64,000 nucleotides of DNA from Isoptericola jiangsuensis (GCF_002563715.1 NZ_PDJJ01000001.1:1860001-1924000), one strand, 5' to 3'; shown: positions 1 to 8,099, counted from the stretch's first letter. Numbers and translations: made by a program. Notes: generated from the letters alone by a model not told the origin.

Positions 1-649
1 CGTGGCGGGACGCAACCAGAAGGGGCTGGTGACCTTCGACCGCGGCCTGAAGAAGGACGCGTTCTACGTCTACAAGGCGGCGTGGGCGACGGAGCCGTTC
101 GTCCACGTGGCGGGTCGCCGCCGCGCGGAGCGGTTCGAGGACGTGACCGAGGTCGTCGTGTACTCCAACCAGCCGGAGGTGACCCTGTCGGTCGACGGGG
201 CCGTGGTCGGCAAGGTGGCCGGCGGTCGCGTGTTCCGCTTCGAGGTCCCGTTGACCGGTGAGCACGAGGTCACCGCGCAGGCGGGTGACGTCGTCGACAC
301 GATCAGCCTCCGCAAGGTCGACGAGGTGGCTGCGGCGACCGTGATGCCGACGACCACGATCTCGAACTGGTTCGACGAGGCGCCGCTCCCGACCCCCGCG
401 GGCTTCTTCTCGATCGAGGACTCCCTCGGCGACATCAAGCAGTCCGAGGAGGGCGCACGCCTGATCGCCTCGGTCTTGGACGCCGTCTCGACGAGCCGCG
501 GCGAGGTGGGCCGCGGGGTCGAGATCCCCCCGGCGATGCAGGCCATCGTCGACCGCATGAGTGTGGCGAAGCTGATCAAGCAGGCTGGGGGAGTGCCGGC
601 GGAACAGGTCGCAGCCCTGAACGCCCAGCTCAACCTCATCGCCAAGTGA
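1..649 (+). CDS. Glycoside hydrolase family 2 protein, C-terminal part (5' end outside window)
   Basis: Only about the last 215 codons are present; the frame is open to the left edge, so the true start lies upstream. The first residues include KGLVTFDRGLKKDAFYVYKA, which matches the end of the TIM barrel of GH2 beta-galactosidase/beta-glucuronidase type enzymes. This is followed by a beta-sandwich segment (VTLSVDGAVVGKV...) like the C-terminal immunoglobulin-like domain of bacterial GH2 enzymes. The remaining 90 or so residues are a helical tail I do not recognise. No catalytic residues are in view, so the sugar specificity cannot be read. The adjacent uxuA and uxuB suggest release of an oligosaccharide containing uronic acid, but this is inference. 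An RBS-like CAGGAG separates it from uxuA by 28 bases, consistent with one operon. Confidence 0.85.
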   Translation, partial: VAGRNQKGLVTFDRGLKKDAFYVYKAAWATEPFVHVAGRRRAERFEDVTEVVVYSNQPEVTLSVDGAVVGKVAGGRVFRFEVPLTGEHEVTAQAGDVVDTISLRKVDEVAAATVMPTTTISNWFDEAPLPTPAGFFSIEDSLGDIKQSEEGARLIASVLDAVSTSRGEVGRGVEIPPAMQAIVDRMSVAKLIKQAGGVPAEQVAALNAQLNLIAK

Positions 650-677
650 CCCGAGGGTCCGGGGACAGGAGACTGCA

Positions 678-1802
678 GTGAAGATGGGCTTCCGCTGGTA
701 CGGCGAGGGCAACGACACGGTCACGCTCGACCACGTCCGGCAGGTGCCGGGCGTCGAGACCATCGTGTGGAGCCTGCACCACAAGCAGGCCGGCGAGGTC
801 TGGGAGCAGGCCGAGATCGACGCGGAGGTCGCGCACATCACCGGGCTGACGGACGAGGCGCGGGCGCGCGGGATCACGCGCACCTTCGACGCCGACGTCG
901 TGGAGTCGGTCAACGTGCACGAGTCGATCAAGCTCGGCCGCACGGTGCTCGGGATGAGCAGGGACGAGGCGATCGAGAACTACCGCACCACGATCCGGCG
1001 TCTCGGCCGGGCCGGGGTGAAGGTGGTCTGCTACAACTTCATGCCCGTCTTCGACTGGCTGCGCACGGACCTGTGGCACCCCCTGCCCGACGGGTCGACG
1101 GCCCTGTACTTCGAGAAGGCCGTCGTGGACCGCATGACCCCCGAGTCCCTGATCGCGGACATGGCCGCCGGTTCGCACGGCCTCACCCTGCCCGGCTGGG
1201 AGCCCGAGCGGCTCGCCGGGTTCACCGAGCTGAACGCCGCCTACGCCGGCGTCACGCACGAGGACATGTACGCCAGCTACCGGTACTTCCTGGACGCGGT
1301 GATCCCGGTGTGCGAGGAGTCGGGCGTCAAGCTGGGTGTGCACCCCGACGACCCGCCCTTCGACGTGTTCGGCTGGCCGCGGGTGGTGTCCTCCCACGAC
1401 GACCTGGCGCGCGTGCTGGACCTGCACCCGAGCCCGTACCACGGCCTGACGCTGTGCCTGGGGAGCTTCTCGGCGAACCCGCAGGCCGACGCGGTGGCCG
1501 CGGTCGAGGCGTACATGGACCGCATCCACTTCTCGCACGTGCGCAACATCAAGCACTTCCCGAACGGCGACTTCACCGAGGTCGCGCACCGGGCGTGCGA
1601 GGGCGACGTCGACACCGTCGGCATCATGAAGGCGTACGCCCAGGCCGGGTACACCGGCTACCTCAGGCCCGACCACGGCCGTCACCTGTGGGACGAGAAC
1701 ACCACGAACAAGCCGCGCCCCGGCTACGGCCTGTACGACCGTGCGCTGGGCATCCAGTACCTGCTCGGCGTCTGGGACGCCGTGCACCACACCGGGCGCT
1801 GA
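678..1802 (+). CDS. uxuA: Mannonate dehydratase
   Basis: 374 residues, close to the usual size of UxuA (about 350-395). The N-terminus (MKMGFRWYGEGNDTVTLDHV) and the VETIVWSLHHKQAGEVW segment are typical of D-mannonate dehydratase, which removes water from D-mannonate to give 2-keto-3-deoxygluconate in glucuronate catabolism. The enzyme is a metal-dependent TIM barrel; the His- and Asp-containing segments GVHPDDPP (about residue 221), SHVRNIKHF and YLRPDHGRHLW are the expected metal and substrate ligands. The ATG is preceded by ACAGGAG. It lies four bases before the next gene, a dehydrogenase that makes its substrate, so the two form an operon with the GH2 gene. Cytoplasmic. Confidence 0.95.
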   Translation: MKMGFRWYGEGNDTVTLDHVRQVPGVETIVWSLHHKQAGEVWEQAEIDAEVAHITGLTDEARARGITRTFDADVVESVNVHESIKLGRTVLGMSRDEAIENYRTTIRRLGRAGVKVVCYNFMPVFDWLRTDLWHPLPDGSTALYFEKAVVDRMTPESLIADMAAGSHGLTLPGWEPERLAGFTELNAAYAGVTHEDMYASYRYFLDAVIPVCEESGVKLGVHPDDPPFDVFGWPRVVSSHDDLARVLDLHPSPYHGLTLCLGSFSANPQADAVAAVEAYMDRIHFSHVRNIKHFPNGDFTEVAHRACEGDVDTVGIMKAYAQAGYTGYLRPDHGRHLWDENTTNKPRPGYGLYDRALGIQYLLGVWDAVHHTGR

Positions 1803-1806
1803 CGTC

Positions 1807-3234
1807 ATGACACCCGTCGCGGCTCCCGCTCGGCTCTCGCGGTCCGCCCTCGGTCTCCCGATGCCACCGGAACGCATCGTGCACTTCGGGCTCGGTGCCT
1901 TCCACCGCGCCCACCAGGCCTGGTACACCGCGCGCGCCTCCGACGCCGCGGAGTGGGGCATCGTGGCGTTCACCGGCCGCAGCCGCGATCTCGTCGACCG
2001 GTTGCGGCCCCAGGACGGCCTCTACACGCTCGTCGAGCGGGGCGTCGACGGCGACCGCTGCGAGGTGGTGCCGTCGATCGTCCGCATCGAGTCCGGCGAC
2101 GACGTGCCCGCGTTCGTCGCGGCCGTCGCCGACCCAGCCGTCGTGATCCTCACGCTCACCATGACCGAGTCCGGCTACCGGCTCGGCGCCGACGGCACCC
2201 CGGACCTGAGCGACCCGGTCGTCGCGGCGGACGTCGCACTGTTGTCCGAGGCGTTCACGACCGGGAGCGCCGACGCCGCCCGGCCCGGAACCGCGATGGC
2301 ACGCATTCTGCTCGGCCTCGACGCCCGCCGTCGTGCCGGTGCAGGGTCGATTGCCGTCGTCCCCTGTGACAACCTGCCCGACAACGGTGGCAAGTTCCGG
2401 CGTGCGCTCGTCGATCTCGCCGAGAGGACGTCGCGCGAGCTGCCGGCCTGGCTCGCGACGAAGGTCTCGGTCGTCTCGACGTCGATCGATCGCATCACGC
2501 CTGCCATCGACGGCACCGTCGAGTCCCTCGCCGTCGCCGAGGCAGCCCGCTGGACCGATGCGGCGCCCGTGGTCACCGAACCCTTCTCCGACTGGGTGCT
2601 CGAGGGCGCCTTCCCCGCCGGGAGGCCGGACTGGGAGTCCGCCGGGGCCCGGTTCGTCGACGAGCTCGCGCCGTGGGAGAACCGCAAGCTCTGGATGCTC
2701 AACGGCGCCCACACCGTGCTCGCCGCGCTCGGGCAGGTCCGCGGGCACGCGAACGTGAACAGTGCGATCGTCGACCCTGTCTGCCGCGACGCCGTGGAAG
2801 CGCTCTGGGACGACGACGCGCGGCAGCTGCCGGAGTTCGATCTCGCGGACTACCGCGCGGCCCTGCTCGAGCGTTTCGGCAATCCGCGGATCGAGCACCG
2901 GCTGGCCCAGATCGCCCAGGACTCGACGACGAAGATGCGACTGCGTATCGTCCCGGTCGCCCTCGCAGAGCTCGCCGACGGCCGGACCGCGCACGGGTGT
3001 GCGACCGCGGTCGCAGCGTGGGTGCTCGGCGTCCGCGCAGGGTTGGTCCCTTCGCCTGACGGCGTCGGCGAACACGCGGACGCAGGCGACGATCCGCCGT
3101 CGTCGGCCACCCTGCTCGACCTGCTCGATCCGCGTCTTGCGGCCCACACGACGTTCGCTGGACTCGTACTCGCTGCCTGTGCGGATCTTTCCGCGCCCTG
3201 GGATTTCGAGCGTCGGTTGCGTCACGTCCCGTAG
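1807..3234 (+). CDS. uxuB: Mannitol dehydrogenase-family protein, probable fructuronate reductase (D-mannonate oxidoreductase)
   Basis: 475 residues from ATG 1807, four bases after the uxuA stop. The N-terminus HFGLGAFHRAHQAWYTA is the dinucleotide-binding motif of polyol-specific long-chain dehydrogenases. The catalytic K-N-H set is present in KLWMLNGAHTVLAALG. The family includes mannitol, arabinitol and altronate dehydrogenases, but the position directly after uxuA favours NAD-dependent conversion of fructuronate to mannonate, feeding the dehydratase. A longer in-frame start upstream would overlap uxuA, so 1807 is preferred. No obvious terminator follows; the next 90 bases are G-rich and lead into repeat copy A. 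Confidence 0.9.
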   Translation: MTPVAAPARLSRSALGLPMPPERIVHFGLGAFHRAHQAWYTARASDAAEWGIVAFTGRSRDLVDRLRPQDGLYTLVERGVDGDRCEVVPSIVRIESGDDVPAFVAAVADPAVVILTLTMTESGYRLGADGTPDLSDPVVAADVALLSEAFTTGSADAARPGTAMARILLGLDARRRAGAGSIAVVPCDNLPDNGGKFRRALVDLAERTSRELPAWLATKVSVVSTSIDRITPAIDGTVESLAVAEAARWTDAAPVVTEPFSDWVLEGAFPAGRPDWESAGARFVDELAPWENRKLWMLNGAHTVLAALGQVRGHANVNSAIVDPVCRDAVEALWDDDARQLPEFDLADYRAALLERFGNPRIEHRLAQIAQDSTTKMRLRIVPVALAELADGRTAHGCATAVAAWVLGVRAGLVPSPDGVGEHADAGDDPPSSATLLDLLDPRLAAHTTFAGLVLAACADLSAPWDFERRLRHVP

Positions 3235-3330
3235 GGAACGCCGGGGACCACTCAGGACCGGGGGGGGGACCCGGACGTGCTCTGACGTCTCAGCGGGGGG
3301 CGGCCACTCTCACTCCGGGAGGGAGGCTGT

Positions 3331-3536
3331 GGTGTTCCCGTCGGGAACGGTGGCGTACCGATCAGGGCCGGCGGAGAACCAGCCGGTACGAGGTTTGTGC
3401 AGGTCAGTGGCTGTTCGTGCTGGTCGCGGGGAGGTCGGGGCGGGTTTCAAGTCCCCCTCCGGACACTCGTTGAGACAGCGACGACGAAGGCCTCCTGAGT
3501 CCACAACCAGGGGGTCTTCTGTCGTATCCGGCCACG
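3331..3536 (+). repeat. Structured multi-copy repeat, copy A
   Basis: One of four copies of a roughly 205-base element in this window (others at 24192, 8460/10102 and 38732). In order it has a 15-base palindrome GTTCCCGTCGGGAAC (3334-3348), a helix GTACCG/CGGTAC, a conserved CAGGTCAG...CTGGTC arm, an invariant GGGTTTCAAGTCCCCCTCC that looks like a tRNA T-arm and acceptor 3' side, and a long hairpin (3481-3525, CCTCCTG paired with CAGGGGG, outer ACGAC/GTCGT). Similarity with copy B continues rightward through GC-rich palindromes and the small minus-strand gene to about 4195, so A and B are copies of an ~860-base module. No complete tRNA cloverleaf or open reading frame explains the conservation. 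Nothing else is seen in 3235-3729. Confidence 0.8.
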
Positions 3537-3729
3537 GCACGGGTCCGGGATGTTCCCGTGGGTGTTCCCACGGGAGGGGATGGGCGTTCCCATGGGTGTT
3601 CCCAGCTGCCCTCGGCGGCGGCGTTCGCCCAGGTGGGAGCCGTGCTCGGAGGGGGACAGGCACCCCGCGGGCAGCATCGCTGGTTTGTCGGCGCTGCTGC
3701 CGGCGGGGCAGCGGTGTAATTTCCGAGCG

Positions 3730-4137
3730 TCAGGCGGGCGGAAGTTCAGGTCGCCCGTGGGCGACCCATTCCCGAGCCTGAGCCGTGGCCCGGTCGTGAC
3801 CGGCCTGCGCGCCATCGAGGGTGTAGTACCGCTCGCGGGACATCCAGAGGCGGGAGGCAGGTTCGTCGTCGTCGACGGGGTCGATGTAGACCTCGGTTTC
3901 GAAGATGAGGGGTCGGCCCTTCGCCCTGAAGTTGTAGTCCAAGCCCAACCATGCAGTCACGACGTCGTACGGTCCGATCTTGTCCCTGCCGACGATGGAG
4001 TACTCGGGGGTCCGCAGCTCGACCCATCGGCGCATGGTGATCGGGGTCCCGTCCTTGTCGTGGTACCGGATCTTGATGTCCAGGTACCTGCGCATCCACC
4101 GGGCGGCGGCGTCGCCGGTGTCGTCCTCGTCAGTCAC
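3730..4137 (-). CDS. Small conserved hypothetical protein (module copy A)
   Basis: 135 residues. GTG start at 4137 chosen because GGAGGGG lies 6-7 bases upstream in the transcript; the open frame to 4245 has no comparable RBS. The protein contains DIKIRYHDKDGT, GPYDVVTAWLGLD, RPLIFETEVYIDP and RYYTLDGAQAGHD. From memory, the WLGLD...PLIFET...RY.T...A.AGH pattern resembles small uncharacterised proteins common in actinobacterial phages and mobile DNA; no function is known to me. It is very close (roughly 85 percent by eye) to the protein at 24591-24995, which sits in the same position beside repeat copy B. Its stop faces the repeat, so the repeat could be its 3' untranslated region. No signal peptide or membrane segment. 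Confidence 0.75.
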   Translation of the reverse strand: MTDEDDTGDAAARWMRRYLDIKIRYHDKDGTPITMRRWVELRTPEYSIVGRDKIGPYDVVTAWLGLDYNFRAKGRPLIFETEVYIDPVDDDEPASRLWMSRERYYTLDGAQAGHDRATAQAREWVAHGRPELPPA

Positions 4138-4209
4138 GTCGTATCCCCTCCGAGGGTGTTCGGGGTCCGAGTGTCCAGCGAGCGGTGGGTGCGAGCAAGG
4201 GGCTGCGCG

Positions 4210-4345
4210 AGTGCTTTCCAGAAGGGCACCGACCTCGCCGTCCACTTACGAGCCGTCGAAGACGAGATCAACTGCCGCCCACGACGCGTCCTCGACGGCG
4301 CAGTCCCTGCCGACCTGTTCGCCGCGCTACTAGCCTCCCAGAACC
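4210..4345 (+). pseudogene. IS30-family transposase remnant (C-terminal fragment)
   Basis: Translation in one frame reads FQKGTDLAVH followed by VEDEINCRPRRVLDG and PADLFAALLAS. This matches the C-terminal end of IS30-family transposases (FPKGTDL...LN.RPRK.L....P...). The intact IS30 transposase at 8689 has the equivalent FPKGTDLRAY and LNGRPRKTLDW. There is no DDE core, no start and no terminal repeat here. It begins where homology between repeat modules A and B ends (about 4195), suggesting an old IS30 insertion at the edge of the module. Bases 4346-4561 hold nothing else that I recognise. Confidence 0.7.
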
Positions 4346-4561
4346 GCCCGCCGTTGCGACGCTTGCTGGAAACCAACCCGTCGCTCAGGGGTCAATCTTC
4401 ACGCGTCGTCGACATGAACCTCAAATCTCGCTCAATCTTCCCTGCCAGAGCCCTGGCTACCGCTATGTTTGGTGACGTCTTTTGTGACCGACCCGCAATG
4501 ATGCATTCTGGACGTCAGTTGCCGAACTAACCGGCACCCGAACCGGAGGAGTCGACCCATT

Positions 4562-5563
4562 TTGAGAAAGAAGTTCGGCGTTATCTTGGGCGCCACCACT
4601 CTTGGCCTTGGCCTGAGTGTCGCCCCAGCCAGCGCCACAGGCCAGGACGACGCGGCTAACGCAATCGAAGCGATCGAGAGCGTCGCCCCGGAATCCCTCG
4701 CCGCAGTCGCGACAGCTGACGGCGTTGTCTTGTCGGACCCGGCCGACGCGGAAGTAGATGAGTTTGGCCGATCAGCCGCGAAGGCCGCAATGATCGACCC
4801 AACCAACCCGGAAAGTCCTATCAGAGTAGAAATCCCCGAGGATCCTGCCGACGGAATTCTGTTGGAGCAAGCGGGATTCGCGAGCATCAATATTGGTCTG
4901 CCAAATAGCGCGCAGGCCGACGACGTGGAGTACGGCGATCTAGACATCGCGACATACGACAACAATGACGGTTCAAAGACCGTGCCCATCGTCAATCCTG
5001 ACGGAGCGGTGCAGATCACAACCGTTATTTCTGGGCCTGAGGCCCCGGCGAGGTACGTGTACCCGATCACCATGCCAGCGGGTGCCGAGCTCGTTGATGC
5101 TGGCGATGGGTACTTTGCTGTTGTGCAGGCGGACTCGACCCCCCTTGCGATGATCGAGCCTGCATGGGCACTCGATGCAAACGGAAATGACGTGGCGACC
5201 CGCTACGAGGTCGAAGGACATTCGCTCGTTCAGGTAGTAGAGCACGGGGATGGAACCGCCTATCCTGTCGTCGCTGATCCCGCGGTTGCGGGAAAGTACA
5301 TCAAGAAGTTCACCATCACCAAGAAGACAAATGGGTTCACATTCGGAATCTATCCAGTCAACGCCTGGAATGTGACCGTGAGTGCGAGCGAGTACTACGC
5401 TGAGTACAAGCTATACGTCAATTCCCAGTACGAGGGGCAAAAGTACTACGACCAAATCAGGTGTCATTGGGACTTCGCGCCCTTCAAGACGCCTTGGAAC
5501 ATCGATTCGTGGCGCCCCAACGTCGGCTACGCTGCGACGGTTGCGGCTCTGTGCAACCCATGA
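4562..5563 (+). CDS. Secreted DUF2599-type protein
   Basis: 333 residues with a TTG start, supported by GGAGGAG nine bases upstream. A Sec signal peptide is clear: RKK, hydrophobic FGVILGATTLGLGLSV, then ASA with cleavage near residue 25. The mature protein is acidic, and the last 60 residues (YDQIRCHWDFAP..., ...WNIDSWRPNVGY, AALCNP) match the DUF2599 signature found at the C-terminus of secreted actinobacterial proteins, with a conserved Cys pair. The biochemical role is unknown. Codon use is less GC-biased than the flanking metabolic genes, suggesting acquisition. The stop overlaps the start of the next gene (ATGA), so the two are translationally coupled. Confidence 0.8.
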   Translation: MRKKFGVILGATTLGLGLSVAPASATGQDDAANAIEAIESVAPESLAAVATADGVVLSDPADAEVDEFGRSAAKAAMIDPTNPESPIRVEIPEDPADGILLEQAGFASINIGLPNSAQADDVEYGDLDIATYDNNDGSKTVPIVNPDGAVQITTVISGPEAPARYVYPITMPAGAELVDAGDGYFAVVQADSTPLAMIEPAWALDANGNDVATRYEVEGHSLVQVVEHGDGTAYPVVADPAVAGKYIKKFTITKKTNGFTFGIYPVNAWNVTVSASEYYAEYKLYVNSQYEGQKYYDQIRCHWDFAPFKTPWNIDSWRPNVGYAATVAALCNP

Positions 5564-5829
5564 CGACGAAATCAAGCGCACGTCGGAAATGGAAGCTGCT
5601 GATGATTCTCGGCGGTCTTCTCCTAGTCGCAGCGGCAGCGGCTGCGATTCTTGAGGGTTATGCATCAGACGCGCAGGAGCGTGTTGGCAACCCGACTCTC
5701 GCATTCACTCTCGCTGTACTGGCTATCCTTGCTCTTGTCATCGGTGTGGCGGGATATGCGAGATCGCAACGATCGGCCGGAGGGGTGGGCAGGAAAGAAG
5801 CTCTCGACGCCGAGCCAAGCTCTGAGTAG
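5560..5829 (+). CDS. Small two-TM membrane protein coupled to the DUF2599 gene
   Basis: 89 residues. ATG 5560 overlaps the stop of the secreted-protein gene by four bases (ATGA), indicating translational coupling. A short basic N-terminus (MTTKSSARRKWK) precedes one hydrophobic helix (LLMILGGLLLVAAAAAAIL, about residues 13-31), a loop and a second helix (LAFTLAVLAILALVIGVAGYA, about 47-67), with a charged cytoplasmic tail. I do not recognise a family. The coupling suggests a partner in export, anchoring or immunity for the secreted protein, but that is inference. Confidence 0.65.
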   Translation: MTTKSSARRKWKLLMILGGLLLVAAAAAAILEGYASDAQERVGNPTLAFTLAVLAILALVIGVAGYARSQRSAGGVGRKEALDAEPSSE

Positions 5830-5933
5830 CGGGGTCCAACATGGTCACACCGTGCTGCACTCGCTAATGTCGCTCGTTTGCGACACCAGGGTGTGATGGA
5901 CTCAACTTCTCCGCCGATTTTCGCGATAGACAG

Positions 5934-5970
5934 CCGCGACCGGCACCAACTGATTCGGTGTCGGTCGCGG
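5934..5970 (+). terminator. Strong hairpin after the secreted/membrane pair
   Basis: CCGCGACCGGCACC (5934-5947) pairs with GGTGTCGGTCGCGG (5957-5970), 14 base pairs with one G-T wobble and a nine-base loop. There is no T-tract, as is usual in actinobacteria. It lies about 105 bases after the stop at 5829 and before the IS5 element. The rest of 5830-6107 shows no gene. Confidence 0.55.
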
Positions 5971-6107
5971 TGCGGGTCCCCGGCAAAGTTCATTGATCGG
6001 CGTTGTGCGGCTCATGGGACATCCGGTAGGGGCGGAGGCTCGCCGGTGAGCGCGCTGCTGGTGGTGGGGGTCCAGGTCCCCGAGGATCAGAGGCGACCAA
6101 GCTCTCT

Positions 6108-6946
6108 GAGGTGTTCTCACCAGCGTGATCGTCGGGCTCCTCGTTGAAGGTGGAGCAAGACGAGGGCAGCGGCGGTGATCTTGGTGAGGCGATGCGGGTC
6201 GAGGGTGACCATCTGCAGGGCGGGCCAGGTCTTCTTCAGCAGGGCGTTGCCGCGTTCGGCCACGGACCGCAGACCGGTCAGGAGCTTGTTGCGGGTTCTG
6301 GCGGCGGTGATGTCGTGGGTGGAGCCCGGACTGACCGGGGAGACCCACACGGGGTAGCCCGTGGGGTCGCACAGGACCTGGATGTTGCCGCCGTGGCGGT
6401 GATGCTTGCCGGAGTACCAGGACTCCGCCCCGGAGGGGTTCTTCGGGCCGTGCAGCTGCATCGTCGCGACCAGGGTGCCGTCGAGGCACACGTACGGCCA
6501 GTCCTCTTGGCGGGCGGTAGCCAGCACGTCGTGCAGGTCGGGAGCCCGCAGGGCGATGACGTCGACGGCCTCGTGCAGGTACCGGTAGGCCGTCGCGATC
6601 GAGATCTCCGCGTCCCGCGCCAGCAGGTGGACCCGCGTGGAGTCCTTGAACCAGCGCAGCACCAGCAGCGCCTGCGTGCGCGCGGTCGCCACGCGTTGCC
6701 ACGGGCGGATGTCTCGAACCCGGCGGTGCGCCGCGATCCAGCGCGTCACGGTGCGCAGGGTGTCAGGAGGCACGTCGAGGGTGGCACGATAGGTGATCAA
6801 GCAGGGTCCCAGTCGTCCGGTATGTGTGTTTGGCGACTGCATCCTGGTCCTGGGACCCTGCTGCTGCCAAACCCGCCACCCGGACGAACCTGCAGGTCAA
6901 CGCGCCGTCGCGCCGATCAACTCGCGCAGCCTGGTGAGAACACCTC
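6108..6946. mobile_element. IS5-family insertion element, internally deleted
   Basis: Perfect 16-base terminal inverted repeats GAGGTGTTCTCACCAG (6108-6123) and its complement (6931-6946) bracket a minus-strand transposase gene, total 839 bases. No convincing target duplication flanks the repeats. The right end lies five bases before the GTG start (6952) of the broken secreted-protein gene, so the insertion replaced that gene's upstream region. A perfect hairpin pair (AGCAGGGTCCCAG near 6799, CTGGGACCCTGCT near 6850) lies over the 5' end of the transposase gene. Confidence 0.7.
6117..6842 (-). pseudogene. IS5-family transposase with an internal deletion, probably inactive
   Basis: 241 residues in an uninterrupted frame. 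N-terminal helix-turn-helix region (ARDAEISIATAYRYLHEAV) is followed by the first catalytic block, YVCLDGTLVATMQLHGPKN, then YSGKHHRHGGNIQV and GSTHDITAART. In intact relatives this is followed by 50-60 residues including a second catalytic Asp (usually LADKGY.GAG) before the C-terminal ALLK block. Here HDITAART runs directly into RNKLLTGLRSVAERGNALLKKTW, so that part is missing in frame. The element should therefore be unable to transpose by itself. Assignment of the second Asp rests on family knowledge. Confidence 0.7.
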
Positions 6947-6951
6947 TCAGG

Positions 6952-7572
6952 GTGTTTCGGAAATTCCGTCTCGGCGTGCTTGTGCCAGTAATTGCGCTAA
7001 TTGCTTCGACAGTGGCAACGCCTGCGCTTGCGGATTCTGGCTCCGCTAATGAATCTGCCGAGCAGAGCGGTACGATTTCAAACGAACAAGCTGATTGGGT
7101 TGCAGAACCAGTCGGATCCTCTCCCTATGTCGCAGCGGATTCTCCCGAGCAGGCGATACAGACTTTGGAAAAACTTGAGTCTCCCGACCTTGCAGTAGCA
7201 GAGTCTGCCGCCGCGGCAGTAGTGGTGTCACCTTGCACGTTGTACCCAACGCGAGTCTACTTCCGGACGTCTTCTAATAAGGGTGCCGTCGGCTTCAAGC
7301 CGTATTCCAAATGCTCAACCTCTGTAACTTCTATTCGCCACCAAAGCGATCCCACGTACGAGTACTTCGGCCTGTAGATATCGATTGTTTCGAAGCCCGG
7401 CGGAAACAGTGGTGAGTCGAGCTATACCCAGAAGAATATTGAATATCCCTGTGTGGCTGATCTTGACACGGAATTCCGCGGAACCACTCTCGGCATGATT
7501 GTGTGCAAGGGGAAGACGTTTTACGCACGGGTCTACACCACCCGTGCAGAACTGGGGTCCAAGGTAGGTTAA
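6952..7572 (+). pseudogene. Secreted protein gene interrupted by an amber codon
   Basis: From GTG 6952 the frame encodes a signal peptide (FRKFRLGVLVPVIALIASTVATPALA) and a mature domain with a Cys pair (SPCTLYPTRVYF, YSKCSTSV). It stops at TAG 7375-7377 after TYEYFGL. The same frame then continues as ISIVSKPGGNSGESSYTQ, IEYPCVADL, GMIVCKGKTFYARVYT to TAA 7570-7572. The continuation keeps the composition and a second Cys pair, so the gene looks whole apart from one nonsense codon. No RBS is seen before 6952 because the IS5 element ends there. Function unknown; overall style resembles the DUF2599 gene upstream. Confidence 0.65.
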
Positions 7573-7583
7573 GGGGAACGATT

Positions 7584-7955
7584 GTGAGAGTCAAGGACGA
7601 CAGTAGTTCCCTTTCCCTGAGGCTCTTGTATGCTCGCTACGGCGACGAGGGAGACGAACCCAGGGTCGGTTGCGCTTCAAGCGATGCCGCACTTGACATG
7701 ATGATCGCCGAGATAGGCCAGAGATTCTCGGCGGTCAGTCTTCGATGGGAGATTGTGCCGCTTCGTAATCCACTTCCATCGACGAGGGTCGTGGCGTTGG
7801 TGAGTGTCGGTTCGGCTGACAACCTGATTGGCGTCGAGGCGTTCGATAGTGTCGAGTCGGCCCTGGCCAGCGTTGCTTCTAGTGCGGACGCCACCGTGGA
7901 GAGTGTTGCGCTGGATCTCGTGGATATGGGCGCGATACATCGACTCACTCAATGA
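7584..7955 (+). CDS. Hypothetical protein
   Basis: 123 residues from GTG 7584, preceded by AAGGGGAACGATT (RBS GGGGA, eight-base spacing), 11 bases after the end of the broken secreted-protein gene and probably once co-transcribed with it. It has no signal peptide or membrane span. Segments SLSLRLLYARYGDEGDEPRVG and DMMIAEIGQRFSAVSLRWEIVPL suggest an alpha/beta cytoplasmic protein. I do not recognise a family. Its position after a secreted protein would fit an immunity or accessory role, without direct evidence. Confidence 0.55.
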   Translation: MRVKDDSSSLSLRLLYARYGDEGDEPRVGCASSDAALDMMIAEIGQRFSAVSLRWEIVPLRNPLPSTRVVALVSVGSADNLIGVEAFDSVESALASVASSADATVESVALDLVDMGAIHRLTQ

Positions 7956-8099
7956 ACTGACCACCCGCGTCGAGTTCTGACCGAACGTCACCGGCGATGA
8001 CGCGGCGGAAGCTTGCTGACGACGTCGCGTTCCCCGTCGGGACGCTGGTCGGACGCAAGAACGATGCTGCAATTGGCGGCTCTTCGTAGATGAGGGGGG

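Noticed and set aside
3440-3470. A tRNA gene in each repeat copy
   Set aside because: Only a T-arm/acceptor-like 3' part is visible; no anticodon stem or matching 5' acceptor strand, and the T loop has an extra base.
3550-4530. 326-codon plus-strand frame over the small gene and the IS30 remnant
   Set aside because: It is antisense to the small conserved gene for most of its length; only the IS30-like C-terminal part is real homology.
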